Source: Mycobacterium kubicae (lineage in GTDB: Bacteria > Actinomycetota > Actinomycetes > Mycobacteriales > Mycobacteriaceae). From it: a DNA stretch of 64,000 bases. Where the stretch lies: positions 5,894,134 through 5,958,133 of the forward strand of contig NZ_CP065047.1 of NCBI RefSeq assembly GCF_015689175.1, read 5' to 3'. Positions 1 to 8,422 of this stretch are shown here, piece by piece (position 1 is the first letter of the stretch; each line of letters opens with the position of its first letter). The notes below the pieces were generated by a model. The model saw only the letters and a list, made by a program, of their open reading frames with translations, searched no databases and had not been told where the DNA came from. The translations under genes and the position numbers were made by a program.

Positions 1-2174
1 GCTTTGACGTAATTCTTCAGCGCGGTCTCGCGGTCCACGCCGTCGAAGACGCCCCGGTCGAGCATGTCCTCGATGGACTCGAAGGCCAGGTACGGGTTGA
101 CCGCGGCGGCTCCGCAGCCGACCAGCATCGCCATGTGGTGCACCTCGCGGGCGTCACCGGATTCGACCACCAGCCCGACATGGGTGCGGGTCCGGTCGCG
201 CACCAGGTGGTGGTGCACCGCCGCGACGGCAAGCAACGACGGGATGGGCGCCAGTTGCTCGTTGGAGTCGCGGTCGGACAGGATGATCAGCCGCGCGCCG
301 TCGGCAATGGCCGCCGAGGCCTGCGCACGAATATCGGTCAGCGCCTCGGCCAACCCGGTGCCGCCTTCGGCGACCGGGTAGAGACAGTGAATGACCTTGG
401 AGCACATGCCATGCGGGCGCCCGTTGACCTCGTCGTCAGGGTCGAGGTTGATCAGCTTGGCCAGCTCGTAGTTACTCAGGATCGGCTGCTGCAGCACGAT
501 CTGGTGACAGGATTCCTCCGTCGGGGTGAGCAGGTCGCGCTCACCACCGGTGGTGCCCTGCAAGCTGGTCACCACCTCTTCCCGGATGGCGTCCAGCGGC
601 GGGTTGGTCACCTGAGCGAACAACTGCTGGAAGTAGTCGAAGAGCATCCGGGGACGCCGCGACAGCACCGCGACGGGGGTGTCGGTGCCCATCGAGCCGA
701 TCGGCTCGGCGCCGGTGCGGGCCATCGGCGCAACCAGCAGGTTGAGCTCTTCGTAGGTGTAGCCAAAGGCCAACTGCCGCATGACAAGTCGGTCGTGCGA
801 CATCCGGACTTGCTTGCTTTCGGGCAGTTTCTCGATCGGCACCAAGCCCTTGTCGAGCCACTCCTGGTAGGGGTGCTCGGCAGCCAGTTCCGCCTTGATC
901 TCCTCGTCGGCGACGATGCGGCCCTGGGTGGTGTCCACCAGAAACATCCGGCCGGGCTGCAGCCGCATCCGCTTGACCACCGTGGACGGGTCGAGGTCCA
1001 GCACGCCGGCTTCGGACGCCATCACCACCAAGCCGTCTTCGGTGACCCAGATCCGCGACGGCCGTAAGCCGTTGCGGTCCAGCACAGCGCCGACGATGGT
1101 GCCGTCGGTGAACGTGATCGACGCCGGTCCGTCCCAGGGCTCCATCAAAGAAGCGTGGTACTGGTAGAACGCGCGCCGGGCGGGGTCCATCGATTCATTG
1201 CGTTCCCACGCCTCGGGGATCATCATCAGCACCGCGTGGGCCAGGCTGCGGCCACCGAGGTGAAGCAATTCGACGACCTCGTCGAACCGCGCGGTATCCG
1301 ACGCGCCCGGAGTGCAGATCGGGAACAGCTTCTCCACGTCGTCCGTCGACCCGAACACGTCGGTCTTGATCAACGCTTCACGTGCCCGCATCCAGTTCTC
1401 GTTGCCGGTGACGGTGTTGATCTCGCCGTTGTGGGCGATGCGCCGGAACGGATGCGCCAGCGGCCACGACGGGAAGGTGTTGGTGGAGAACCGCGAGTGC
1501 ACGATGCCCAGCGCGCTGGTCAGCCGGTCGTCTTGCAGGTCCAGGTAGAAAGCCTTGAGCTGCGGGGTGGTCAGCATGCCCTTGTAGACGAAGGTCTGCC
1601 CGGACAGGCTCGGGAAGTACACCGTCTCGCGGCCGGGTCCGTCCTGACCGGGGCCCTTGGTGCCGAGTTCGTGTTCGGCGCGCTTGCGCACGATGTAGGC
1701 GCGGCGCTCCAGGCTCATGCCGGAGGCGCCCGCCATGAACACCTGGCGGAAGGTGGGCATGGCGTCGCGGGACAACGCGCCCAGCGACGAATCGTCGGTC
1801 GGCACGTGCCGCCAGCCCAGTACCTGCAGCCCTTCGGATTCGGCGATCTTCTCGACGGCCGCGCACGCCGCGGCGGCGTCCTTGGACGACTGCGGCAGGA
1901 AGGCGATACCCGTGGCGTAGCTGCCCGGGGCGGGCAACTCGAAATCGACGACCTCCCGCAGGAATTGGTCGGGGACCTGAATCAGGATGCCCGCACCGTC
2001 ACCGCTGCGCGGTTCGGCGCCCTGAGCACCGCGATGTTCCAGGTTGAGCAGCGCGGTGATCGCCTTGTCCACGATGTCGCGGCTTCGCCGGCCGTGCATA
2101 TCCACGACCATGGCCACCCCGCACGCATCGTGTTCGAATGCGGGGTTGTACAGCCCGACGCGCTTGGGCGTCAT
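1..2174 (-). CDS. gltB: glutamate synthase large subunit, N-terminal part (runs off the left edge)
   Basis: The reverse-strand frame stays open from an ATG at 2174 to the window edge, giving about 724 residues of a family usually near 1,500. It begins [20 protein letters not shown]. Cys18 of DACGV is the expected N-terminal nucleophile of the class II glutamine amidotransferase domain after propeptide removal. This domain fills roughly residues 18-400, and the start of the central domain follows. The enzyme moves the glutamine amide to 2-oxoglutarate to make glutamate, in the cytoplasm with GltD. An in-frame GTG two codons upstream (2180) is an alternative start; AAGGG lies 4-10 bases before the two candidates. 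The missing 3' part should carry the FMN and Fe-S domains. In known mycobacteria gltD follows gltB. Confidence 0.95.
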   Translation of the reverse strand, partial: MTPKRVGLYNPAFEHDACGVAMVVDMHGRRSRDIVDKAITALLNLEHRGAQGAEPRSGDGAGILIQVPDQFLREVVDFELPAPGSYATGIAFLPQSSKDAAAACAAVEKIAESEGLQVLGWRHVPTDDSSLGALSRDAMPTFRQVFMAGASGMSLERRAYIVRKRAEHELGTKGPGQDGPGRETVYFPSLSGQTFVYKGMLTTPQLKAFYLDLQDDRLTSALGIVHSRFSTNTFPSWPLAHPFRRIAHNGEINTVTGNENWMRAREALIKTDVFGSTDDVEKLFPICTPGASDTARFDEVVELLHLGGRSLAHAVLMMIPEAWERNESMDPARRAFYQYHASLMEPWDGPASITFTDGTIVGAVLDRNGLRPSRIWVTEDGLVVMASEAGVLDLDPSTVVKRMRLQPGRMFLVDTTQGRIVADEEIKAELAAEHPYQEWLDKGLVPIEKLPESKQVRMSHDRLVMRQLAFGYTYEELNLLVAPMARTGAEPIGSMGTDTPVAVLSRRPRMLFDYFQQLFAQVTNPPLDAIREEVVTSLQGTTGGERDLLTPTEESCHQIVLQQPILSNYELAKLINLDPDDEVNGRPHGMCSKVIHCLYPVAEGGTGLAEALTDIRAQASAAIADGARLIILSDRDSNEQLAPIPSLLAVAAVHHHLVRDRTRTHVGLVVESGDAREVHHMAMLVGCGAAAVNPYLAFESIEDMLDRGVFDGVDRETALKNYVK

Positions 2175-2826
2175 TCCCACCTAACCCTTCAGCAGATTTC
2201 CTGCGGGCCTCATATGCCGATCCGAATTGGGGCTGCACCCGGAGGTTGCGGGCTTGACCCCTTCCGCCTTGTCGATAGGCTGTCCGCAAGCGGAGATTTT
2301 GTCGGTCAGGGTGTCGTCCGTGCAGCGCTGAACGGTGGCCCTGGACCTGATTTCGACAAGTCGTAAAACGATATGACAGATACCGCCTGACATGCCAACT
2401 TCTTCAATAGTAGCTTGCCTACTGGCACGGGCGTAAATTCGCTGTAACCGATCTTCGACGGCCGTGTGGTGTGCGCTACAACGCCGGGACTGCCCCGTTC
2501 TGCACGGTTAACATGGCACCACCCAGCGACCGCGCCAATCCATTGGCGAAGTTTGCTCTGCGCCAGTCCGGGGCGGCCCGGACGCCGCCACCCGACTTCC
2601 CCGGCTTGTCACATCAGCACCAAGGAATCAGAGAAAGCGTGGCAGCGCTGCTTGTGGCCAGTTCCGCCCCGGGCCGGGCACCATGTCCGGCGGCCGCGGC
2701 ACGGTGCGCGACGAGTTTGCGCGACGCTGAGTGCCAGGTTCGCTGGCGTCCACCACTGCCGACCTGGTGGGTGGGTGCCCAATACTGGAGGGATATGTCG
2801 TCATCGTCCGGCTTTGACGGATAACC
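2175..2826. other. 652-bp intergenic region, divergent promoters of gltB and the Rv3860-like gene
   Basis: No convincing gene apart from a nine-codon frame at 2795-2824. The part near 2370-2450 is less G+C-rich than its surroundings and probably holds the gltB promoter. I could not identify a nitrogen-regulator (GlnR/AmtR) site with confidence. Confidence 0.5.
2795..2824 (+). other. nine-codon upstream reading frame (possible leader peptide)
   Basis: ATG at 2795 encodes MSSSSGFDG followed by TAA at 2822-2824. GGAGGG lies at 2787-2792, only two bases before the ATG. AATACT at 2781-2786 also has the shape of a -10 element that would place transcription start almost on the ATG. The stop lies two bases before the GTG (2827) of the downstream ATPase gene, which itself has no ribosome site, so reinitiation is plausible. 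It could instead be the original start of that gene separated by a frameshift. Translation is not shown. Confidence 0.3.
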
Positions 2827-4323
2827 GTGGGGTTCATCACCGATGGGCCCGCGTCTGCTGAGGAGCTCATGAACGAGCGCGAAGAATTCCTGCGCGACCG
2901 GGTACAGCCCGACCGGCCCGAGGCCCCTGCCGTCCCGCCGCCCGCGGCGCGGCCCGCTGACGCACGATCGGCTCCACCGCGACCGCCCGCGCCGCCACCA
3001 CAGGTCAGCCGTCCGCCGGCGCCGCCCACGCGTCCGCCAGCAGCGCCACCGACCCCGGCGCCGCCGCGGCCTGCCCCGGCCCCGGCGCACCGAGAACCGC
3101 CGGCGCAGTCCGCGCCCGACGCACCAGCAACCGAAGCGCCGACCCAGCACGTGCCGGCACCCCCGCCGCCACCACCACCCAGCCCGCCGCAGGCACCGCC
3201 ACCACCGCCCCAGCCGCAGGCACCACCGCCGCCGCCGGGGCAGGCACCACCACCCCGGCCGCAGACCCCTGGCGCCGCGCACCCGCCGCCCCCGCCTCAG
3301 CCGCCCGGGCCGCCACCTCCCGCGCCGCACCCGCAGGCAGACCGGCCCGGGCTGCCACCCCCGAAGCAGCCGCAGATGCCCTGGGTCGACCCGGCGCTGT
3401 TGCAGGCTCGTGCGCGGACGCAACGCGACGAGCGCGGATGGCGCAAGTTCATGCGGGTGGCCACCCTCGGCCTGGTCAAGCTCGGGCCGTCACCCGCCGA
3501 ACGTGAAGCCGCGGAGTTCGAGGCCGCGATCCGGATCCCGTTGCACGGCACCCACAAGGTCGGCGTGCTGGGCAAGGGCGGCGTCGGCAAGACCTCGGTC
3601 GCCGCCAGCGTCGGCTCCATCCTGGCCGAGCTGCGCCAGCAGGACCGCGTCGTCGCCATCGACGCCGATACCGCGTTCGGGCGGCTCAGCAGCCGCATCG
3701 ACCCGCGCACCACCGGTTCGTTCTGGGAACTGACCGCCGACAAGAACCTGCAATCGTTCGCCGACATGACTTCACGCGTCGGGCGCAACGCCGTCGGCCT
3801 GTATGTGCTGGGCGGCGAGCCGGCATTCGGTCCGCGCCGGGTGCTCGATTCGGCGATCTACCGGGAAGCCGCTTTGCGACTGGACCGGCACTTCTCCATC
3901 TCGGTCATCGACTGCGGGTCCACGATGGACGCGGCCGTCACCCAGGAGGTGCTGCGGGACCTCGATGCGTTGATCGTGGTCTCCTCGCCGTGGGCCGACG
4001 GTGCCTCGGCGGCCGCCAAAACCATGGAGTGGCTCTCCGACCACAAGCTGACCGGCTTGCTGCAACGCAGCATCGTGGTGCTCAACGATTCCGACGGCCA
4101 CGCGGACAAGCGCACCCGGTCGTTACTGGCTCGCGAATTCGTCGACCACGGCCAGCCTGTGGTCGAAGTGCCGTTCGATCCGCACCTGCGGCCCGGTGGT
4201 GTCATCGACGTAACGCAGGAGATGGCGCCGGCCACGCGGCTGAAGTTCCTACAGGTCGCGGCGACGATCGTCGGCTACTTCTCGGCTCGAGCGCAACCGG
4301 ATGCCGCCCGCAAAGGTGGATGA
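2827..4323 (+). CDS. proline-rich ParA/MinD-like ATPase, Rv3860 family
   Basis: Product of 498 residues. Residues about 35-190 are almost all Pro/Ala/Gln with long Pro runs. A MinD/ParA-type nucleotide-binding domain follows, with a deviant Walker A motif GKGGVGKTS near residue 249, VVAIDADT shortly after and a Walker B-like ISVIDCGS. The layout (Pro-rich N-terminus, basic linker, MinD-like domain) is that of EspI and the ESX-2 ATPase further right. These proteins are linked to type VII secretion, but the role of this one is unknown. GTG at 2827 is the first start after an in-frame stop at 2815 but has no ribosome site. ATG at 2869 has GAGGAG three bases upstream; helical coding character before it (ASAEELMNEREEF) favours the longer form. 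The gene is convergent with the sigma factor gene 30 bases downstream. Confidence 0.85.
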   Translation: MGFITDGPASAEELMNEREEFLRDRVQPDRPEAPAVPPPAARPADARSAPPRPPAPPPQVSRPPAPPTRPPAAPPTPAPPRPAPAPAHREPPAQSAPDAPATEAPTQHVPAPPPPPPPSPPQAPPPPPQPQAPPPPPGQAPPPRPQTPGAAHPPPPPQPPGPPPPAPHPQADRPGLPPPKQPQMPWVDPALLQARARTQRDERGWRKFMRVATLGLVKLGPSPAEREAAEFEAAIRIPLHGTHKVGVLGKGGVGKTSVAASVGSILAELRQQDRVVAIDADTAFGRLSSRIDPRTTGSFWELTADKNLQSFADMTSRVGRNAVGLYVLGGEPAFGPRRVLDSAIYREAALRLDRHFSISVIDCGSTMDAAVTQEVLRDLDALIVVSSPWADGASAAAKTMEWLSDHKLTGLLQRSIVVLNDSDGHADKRTRSLLAREFVDHGQPVVEVPFDPHLRPGGVIDVTQEMAPATRLKFLQVAATIVGYFSARAQPDAARKGG

Positions 4324-4353
4324 CGGCACCGGCGGCAGCGCAGTCCCTGCGGC

Positions 4354-5220
4354 CTAGACGGATCCCATCCGCGCCGACGGGTCGGCCGTCGCCTCGATCT
4401 TGCTCACCCGGCGGTCGCGGATGGTCAACACGATGACGGCGAAAAGGCGCCGTTCGGCGAAGGCCAGCAGAACCGGTTGTCCGGCCGGCGCGGTCACCAG
4501 CGTGACCCCTGGCCCGAGGTAGCGCAGCAGGTTGGTGGCCACCTCGTGCGGTCCGTGGTTGATCTGCGGGGGCGGGGCGGGGTCCGCGATGACCGTTCCC
4601 ACTCCCCACACCGTCGGGTCCAACACCGCCGCGAGTGCGGCGACGTCGCCATTGGCGCACGCGGTGATGAACATCTCGGTGACCAGCTGATGTTCTGTGG
4701 GTGCGACGTCATTCAACTTCGGTTGCGCGGCAACGAATTTCGAGCGAGCCCGGCGCGCCAACTGGCGGCAGGTGCCGACCGGGCGACCGACCGTTTCGGC
4801 GATGCTGTCGAACGGAAATCCGAACACATCGTGCAGCACGAAGGCCACCCGTTCACCCGGACTGAGTCTGCGTAGCACCTCGAGTAACGCGGTGCGAACC
4901 TCGTCGTCGAGGGTGATCCGTTCGGCCGGGTCCAACTCGGCCGACTGCTGCGCCGCGGCTGTCGAGCCGAGTTGTTCATAGCGGGCCCGCGCGGAGCGCA
5001 CCTGATCCAGGCAGAGCCGGCTGGTCACGACGGTGAGCCACCCGCGGATGTCGTCGATCTGGGCGAGGTCGGCCCGTGACAGCCGCAGAAACGCCTCCTG
5101 CGCAACGTCTTCGGCGTTACCGACATCGCCGAGGATCTGATACCCGAGGTTGATCAGGTAGGGCCGGTGCTGGCGCCAGGCCTGCACCACCTGGTCACTG
5201 GTTGACGCCGCTGAGTCCAT
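4354..5220 (-). CDS. ECF sigma factor with SnoaL-like C-terminal domain (SigI/SigJ type)
   Basis: Product of 288 residues. Sigma region 2 lies at about residues 15-70 (PYLINLGYQILGD then NAEDVAQEAFLRL). Region 4 lies at about 115-165 (LSPGERVAFVLHDVFGFPF then SIAETVGRPVGTCRQLARR). A C-terminal extension of about 120 residues has the hydrophobic pattern of a SnoaL/NTF2 fold, as in ECF41- and ECF56-type factors, where it replaces a separate anti-sigma factor. I do not see the DGGGK/R motif remembered for ECF41 at the expected place (ADPAPPPQINHGPHEV instead), so subgroup assignment is open. The gene is divergent from an NmrA-type oxidoreductase gene 110 bases away, the partnership usual for this class, with an inverted repeat between them. 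It likely transcribes that operon. I recall no counterpart at this position in M. tuberculosis. Confidence 0.88.
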   Translation of the reverse strand: MDSAASTSDQVVQAWRQHRPYLINLGYQILGDVGNAEDVAQEAFLRLSRADLAQIDDIRGWLTVVTSRLCLDQVRSARARYEQLGSTAAAQQSAELDPAERITLDDEVRTALLEVLRRLSPGERVAFVLHDVFGFPFDSIAETVGRPVGTCRQLARRARSKFVAAQPKLNDVAPTEHQLVTEMFITACANGDVAALAAVLDPTVWGVGTVIADPAPPPQINHGPHEVATNLLRYLGPGVTLVTAPAGQPVLLAFAERRLFAVIVLTIRDRRVSKIEATADPSARMGSV

Positions 5221-5243
5221 GCCATTCCGACGATCTGGGCGAA

Positions 5244-5276
5244 GGAAAAGTTACATCGTGCGACGGTAACTTTCTC
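5244..5276. promoter_or_regulatory. 11-bp imperfect inverted repeat between the divergent sigma factor and NmrA genes
   Basis: The arms at 5244-5254 and 5266-5276 match at 9 of 11 positions; the inner 8 bases (AAAGTTAC / GTAACTTT) are perfect and the spacer is 11 bases. It is centred near 5260, 40 bases from the sigma start and 71 from the oxidoreductase start. Such spacing suits a dimeric regulator acting on both promoters. No ECF-type -35/-10 pair was recognised with confidence. Confidence 0.5.
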
Positions 5277-5330
5277 ACCTGCGGGCCCGTCCTTTCCAGC
5301 AGAGCACGTTTCTCACGGAAGGAGATCCGC

Positions 5331-6188
5331 ATGACAGTCGTGGTAACCGGGGCAACCGGCAATGTCGGGCGCCCCCTGGTCACGTTCCTCGCGGCCGCGG
5401 GTTCGCAGGTTCGGGCGCTGACCCGCCGGCCGCAGTCCGCCCACTTTCCCGACGGAGTCGAAGTCGTCGAGTCGGTGGACGACGCGGTGCAGGACGCGTC
5501 GGCAGTGTTCCTCAACTCCCGGGCGTTGGGTCCACAACTTCCCGGCGTGGTAGCTCGATGTGTGACCGCCGGTGTCACCAAACTCGTTGCGCTGTCGGCG
5601 ATCAACGCCGATGATGACTTCGCCCGTCAACCGTCGCGCTTTCGCGGCGACCGCAACGAAGAGGTCGAGCAACTCGCCATCGACTCGGGGCTGCAGTGGG
5701 TCAGTCTGCGGCCGACGGTCTTCGCCACGAACTTCGTCGGCATGTGGTCGGCCCAGATCCGCAGCGGGGACGTGGTGGTCGGCCCGTACGCCGGCGCGGC
5801 GCAGGCGCCCATCGTGGAAAGCGACATCGCGGCGGTCGCAGCGCGAACGTTGTTGACCGATGACTTCGTCGGTCAGAAGATTCCACTGACCGGGCCGCAA
5901 GTGTTCACCAATGCCGAGTTGGTCGATGTCATCGGTGCTGTGCTCGGTCGCCCGCTGCGCTACCAAGAAATACCCGCGGACGTGGCGCGACAACGGCTGG
6001 CCGGCATGGGTGTCACGGCTGGCTTTCCCGCCGGGTTCTGGGACGCATACCTGGCCATGCTCGCCGCGACCCTCGACCAGCCCCCACTGGTCACTCACGA
6101 CGTGGAGAAGATCCTCGATCGACCGGCACAGAGCTTCGCATCATGGGTCGCCCAAAATCGCGACCTTTTCACTAACCCGAATTCCTGA
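5331..6188 (+). CDS. NmrA-family NAD(P)-binding oxidoreductase/epimerase
   Basis: Product of 285 residues with the Rossmann dinucleotide-binding motif GATGNVG at residues 7-13 right after the first strand (MTVVVTGATGNVG), and RALTRRP near residue 32, which suggests NADP(H) preference. It belongs to the atypical short-chain dehydrogenase NmrA/TMR group. No classical YxxxK catalytic pair is obvious, as is common in this group, so the substrate cannot be predicted. ATG 5331 is preceded by GGAAGGAGA at a proper distance; the longer in-frame extension crosses the regulatory repeat and is rejected. It is divergent from the SnoaL-tailed ECF sigma gene and nine bases upstream of a Ddn-like gene. The pair looks like a small oxidoreductase operon controlled by the sigma factor. 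Confidence 0.88.
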   Translation: MTVVVTGATGNVGRPLVTFLAAAGSQVRALTRRPQSAHFPDGVEVVESVDDAVQDASAVFLNSRALGPQLPGVVARCVTAGVTKLVALSAINADDDFARQPSRFRGDRNEEVEQLAIDSGLQWVSLRPTVFATNFVGMWSAQIRSGDVVVGPYAGAAQAPIVESDIAAVAARTLLTDDFVGQKIPLTGPQVFTNAELVDVIGAVLGRPLRYQEIPADVARQRLAGMGVTAGFPAGFWDAYLAMLAATLDQPPLVTHDVEKILDRPAQSFASWVAQNRDLFTNPNS

Positions 6189-6197
6189 GGAGCAAAC

Positions 6198-6650
6198 ATG
6201 TCCGCCGTATCCGAAGCCCGGCCGCCGCGTTACCTCAAGCCGATGAACAAGGTGATGATGGCCGTGCAGAAGCTGGGTATCCCGACCGGTCCGGCGATGG
6301 TGCTCACCGTGCCGGGCCGCAAGTCCGGCCGACTCCGCAGTACCCCGATGACACCGTTCACCTACGACGACGGTCTGTATGTCGTCGCCGGGTATCCCGG
6401 CGCCGATTGGGCGGCGAACGCGCGGGCCGCCGGGGTTGGCACGCTGTCGCGCGGGCGGCGGTCGAAGCGGGTCCGCATCGTGGAGTTGACCGCCGCCCAA
6501 GCCAGGCCGGTGTTGCGGGTGTTTCCCGTCAAGGTGCCCGTCGGCGTGGCATTCGCCAAACGCTCGGGCATGGTCCGTCACGGCAGCCCCGACGAGTTCG
6601 AGGCGCTGGCCGGTCAACTCGCGGTGTTCCGGTTCGACCCGGTCGACTGA
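6198..6650 (+). CDS. Ddn-like deazaflavin (F420)-dependent nitroreductase family protein
   Basis: Product of 150 residues resembling the mycobacterial Ddn/DUF385 group. The conserved core VLTVPGRKSGRLRSTPMTPF is followed by a Y-x-x-x-G-Y stretch (YVVAGYPGADWAANARAAG), typical of split beta-barrel proteins binding the F420 phosphate and deazaflavin. Family members reduce quinones, nitro compounds or other electrophiles with F420H2; the substrate here is unknown. ATG 6198 follows GAGGAG at good spacing, nine bases after the oxidoreductase stop, so the two are co-transcribed. A perfect 10-bp stem hairpin begins four bases after the stop codon. Confidence 0.88.
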   Translation: MSAVSEARPPRYLKPMNKVMMAVQKLGIPTGPAMVLTVPGRKSGRLRSTPMTPFTYDDGLYVVAGYPGADWAANARAAGVGTLSRGRRSKRVRIVELTAAQARPVLRVFPVKVPVGVAFAKRSGMVRHGSPDEFEALAGQLAVFRFDPVD

Positions 6651-6653
6651 CTG

Positions 6654-6690
6654 CACCCAACCGCAGACCCCTCGACGCGACGGTTGGGTG
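6654..6690 (+). terminator. hairpin terminator after the oxidoreductase operon
   Basis: CACCCAACCG (6654-6663) and CGGTTGGGTG (6681-6690) form a perfect 10-bp stem with a 17-base loop, directly after the stop codon. No U-tract follows, which is common for mycobacterial hairpins. It could serve both convergent transcripts. Confidence 0.55.
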
Positions 6691-6734
6691 TGGCATCCGC
6701 AGACGCCTCGTCAGATGCGAGTTACCTTACCGCT

Positions 6735-6752
6735 GGTTGGCGCCCACCAACC
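6735..6752. terminator. short hairpin in the convergent gap before whiB6 (possible whiB6 terminator)
   Basis: GGTTGG (6735-6740) pairs with CCAACC (6747-6752) across a six-base loop. It lies 36 bases past the whiB6 stop in the whiB6 direction. The stem is short and there is no T-tract, so this is tentative. Confidence 0.3.
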
Positions 6753-6787
6753 GCACCAAATAGTTGCCGCTTCGCCCGTTGCAGAGG

Positions 6788-7078
6788 TTATGCCGACTTG
6801 GCGGACACCCGGTTGGCGCGCACCGGGAAACCGTTGCGCTCAGCGAGGGACCGCAGCTGACCCAGTGCGTGCGCCCGGGCCCGGCCCGAGTCCGGAATGA
6901 CGACGCCGGCCCAGAGCCCTTCGGCGTTCGAAGACTCGACGGCGTCGCGGGCGCACATCCACCGGCGCGGGCAAGCGCGGCACAGCGTCTTGGCCTCGGC
7001 GTCCGGAGTGGTCGTCCAACGGTCGGGGTCCTGGGTGCACACGCCAAGCGGGACCTCGTACAAAGCTGTTGCAGTCAT
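6788..7078 (-). CDS. whiB6: WhiB6, Fe-S redox-sensing regulator of ESX-1
   Basis: Product of 96 residues with the four cluster cysteines of the Wbl family: Cys14, then Cys33-x2-Cys36-x5-Cys42. A GLWAG turn near residue 54 and a basic C-terminal segment (GRARAHALGQLRS) for promoter contact follow. WhiB proteins bind a [4Fe-4S] cluster and the primary sigma factor and act as redox/NO-responsive transcription factors. WhiB6 controls ESX-1 genes in M. tuberculosis and M. marinum. AGGAGG lies nine bases before ATG 7078, so this start is well supported although the M. tuberculosis protein is annotated about 20 residues longer. Its position just upstream of the ESX-1 cluster, divergent from the Rv3863-like gene, fits. 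Confidence 0.95.
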   Translation of the reverse strand: MTATALYEVPLGVCTQDPDRWTTTPDAEAKTLCRACPRRWMCARDAVESSNAEGLWAGVVIPDSGRARAHALGQLRSLAERNGFPVRANRVSAKSA

Positions 7079-7191
7079 TTCTACGTTCCTCCTGGAAGCG
7101 TTGCAGTTCAGTCCCCTCTGCCGTCAGAGCGTATAGCACTAACCGTTGCAGTGCAACAGTTCGAGGCGAAGTTGTGGCGTTGCAGTGCTAC
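7068..7191 (+). repeat. four GTTGCAGT elements at the whiB6 promoter and start
   Basis: GTTGCAGT occurs at 7068, 7100, 7145 and 7179 (spacings 32, 45 and 34 bases). At 7145-7157 it is part of a perfect palindrome, GTTGCAGTGCAAC; the copy at 7179-7191 differs from it by one base. The four cover the whiB6 start codon region and upstream DNA, the expected place for regulator binding. They do not look like the PhoP direct repeat as I remember it. Confidence 0.45.
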
Positions 7192-7447
7192 GGCTTAGCT
7201 AGACGGTCCGCGCTAATAGCACGTTACCTGCACGAATGTGCTGGCCACGAGTACTCGCTGCCGGTTGAATCTCGATCAAAGCGGCGGGTGCTACAGATTG
7301 GCGCCAAGAAACCGTTCCGCTTCGCGATACTTCGAGGTAAGCTAACCGTAGCGATAGCCAGGTTCGGTTGAGCGACGTTCGACTGGTGACGGCGGCTACC
7401 GTAGCTGCAAAGCGTAGCAAGGGCGCAACATCGGAAAGGGCGCAACG
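7079..7447. promoter_or_regulatory. 369-bp divergent promoter region, whiB6 / Rv3863-like gene
   Basis: It holds the repeated GTTGCAGT elements on the whiB6 side. On the other side there is an 11-bp direct repeat AAGGGCGCAAC at 7419-7429 and 7436-7446, the second copy of which contains part of the ribosome site of the next gene. No gene is seen. In M. tuberculosis the same interval carries the whiB6 promoter controlled by PhoP and EspR; those sites were not recognised here. Confidence 0.5.
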
Positions 7448-8422
7448 GTGACGATGACGGGACGCGAGACGAGCGCCCTGTTGCCGGCCGTGCCCACCCG
7501 CGGTGTCGTGACCGTTCGCTCTGAGCAGCAGATCGTTGACCGCAGCCCCAGCGGTATGTTCGTCGGCGGCCCGCGCGAGAACATGGTGACCGGCCCGGTC
7601 GCCCTGCAGGACAAATCCATCGTCCGGTTCGACGATCCCACTGGAGGCGAAGCGTTGACCTTCGAAGTCGTCAGTCCGTCGAATCTGCCGGCCGAGGAAT
7701 CGGACGAGCCGGACCCCGGGTTGGTGCGGGCCGGGGCGGCCGCCGCGGCTCGCCGTCGCGAACTCGACATCAGCCAGCGCAGTTTGGCCGCCGACGGAAT
7801 CATCAACGCCGGTGCGCTGATCGCTTTCGAGAAGGGGCGCAGTTGGCCGCGCGAACGCACCCGGGCCAAGCTGGAAGAGGTGCTGCAGTGGCCACCGGGC
7901 ACCATCGCTCGGATCCGCCACGGTGAATCCGTGGCGGCCCCACCGGCCTCGGCGCCAACTCCCCCCGCCCCGCCAACACCGCCCGCTGACGGCCCGGCTT
8001 CGTTGATCGCACAGGCCGTCGCCGCGGCGGTCGACACCTGCAGCCTGGCCATCGCGGCGCTGCCGTCCCCGCAAGATCCGGAATTCACCGAGCGGGCGGC
8101 GCCAATCCTGGCCGATCTGCGTCAGCTGGAAGGCATCGCCGTGCAAGCGACGCGCATCTCCCGGATCACCCCGGAATTGATCAAAGCGCTCAGTGCGGTG
8201 CGCCGCCATCACGACGAATTGATGACGCTCGGCGCAACGGCGCCGGGCGCCACGCTGGCGCAACGTCTATATGCCGCACGGCGACGGGCGAATCTTTCCA
8301 CTGCCGAGACCGCCCAAGCGGCCGGAGTGGCCGAAGAGATGATCGTCCGCGCCGAAGCTGAAGAAGTTTTGCCCAGCGAGGTCGCTGAGGCGATCGAATC
8401 GCTCATTATTCAAATCAATTGA
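7448..8422 (+). CDS. Rv3863-like protein with two XRE-type helix-turn-helix segments
   Basis: Product of 324 residues, shorter than the remembered M. tuberculosis Rv3863 (about 392) because the N-terminus differs. Residues about 35-80 (GMFVGGPRENM, then KSIVRFDDPTGGEALTFEVV) resemble an FHA-core segment found in several mycobacterial phosphopeptide-binding proteins. Residues 95-155 (RRRELDISQRSLAADGII then ALIAFEKGRSWPRERTRAKLE) look like one XRE helix-turn-helix. A second appears at about 275-320 (LAQRLYAARRRANLSTAETA). An Ala/Pro linker separates them. This suggests a DNA-binding regulator, but the function is not established. GTG 7448 follows GAAAGGG at seven bases; an ATG two codons later is possible. 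It lies between whiB6 and espE, as in M. tuberculosis. Confidence 0.85.
   Translation: MTMTGRETSALLPAVPTRGVVTVRSEQQIVDRSPSGMFVGGPRENMVTGPVALQDKSIVRFDDPTGGEALTFEVVSPSNLPAEESDEPDPGLVRAGAAAAARRRELDISQRSLAADGIINAGALIAFEKGRSWPRERTRAKLEEVLQWPPGTIARIRHGESVAAPPASAPTPPAPPTPPADGPASLIAQAVAAAVDTCSLAIAALPSPQDPEFTERAAPILADLRQLEGIAVQATRISRITPELIKALSAVRRHHDELMTLGATAPGATLAQRLYAARRRANLSTAETAQAAGVAEEMIVRAEAEEVLPSEVAEAIESLIIQIN

Noticed and set aside
135..1067. Long plus-strand frame opposite gltB
   Set aside because: Composition-driven shadow of the high-G+C gltB gene; no domain, wrong codon-position bias.
5221..5330. ECF41-type promoter before the NmrA gene
   Set aside because: No convincing -35/-10 pair at the right spacing, only the inverted repeat.
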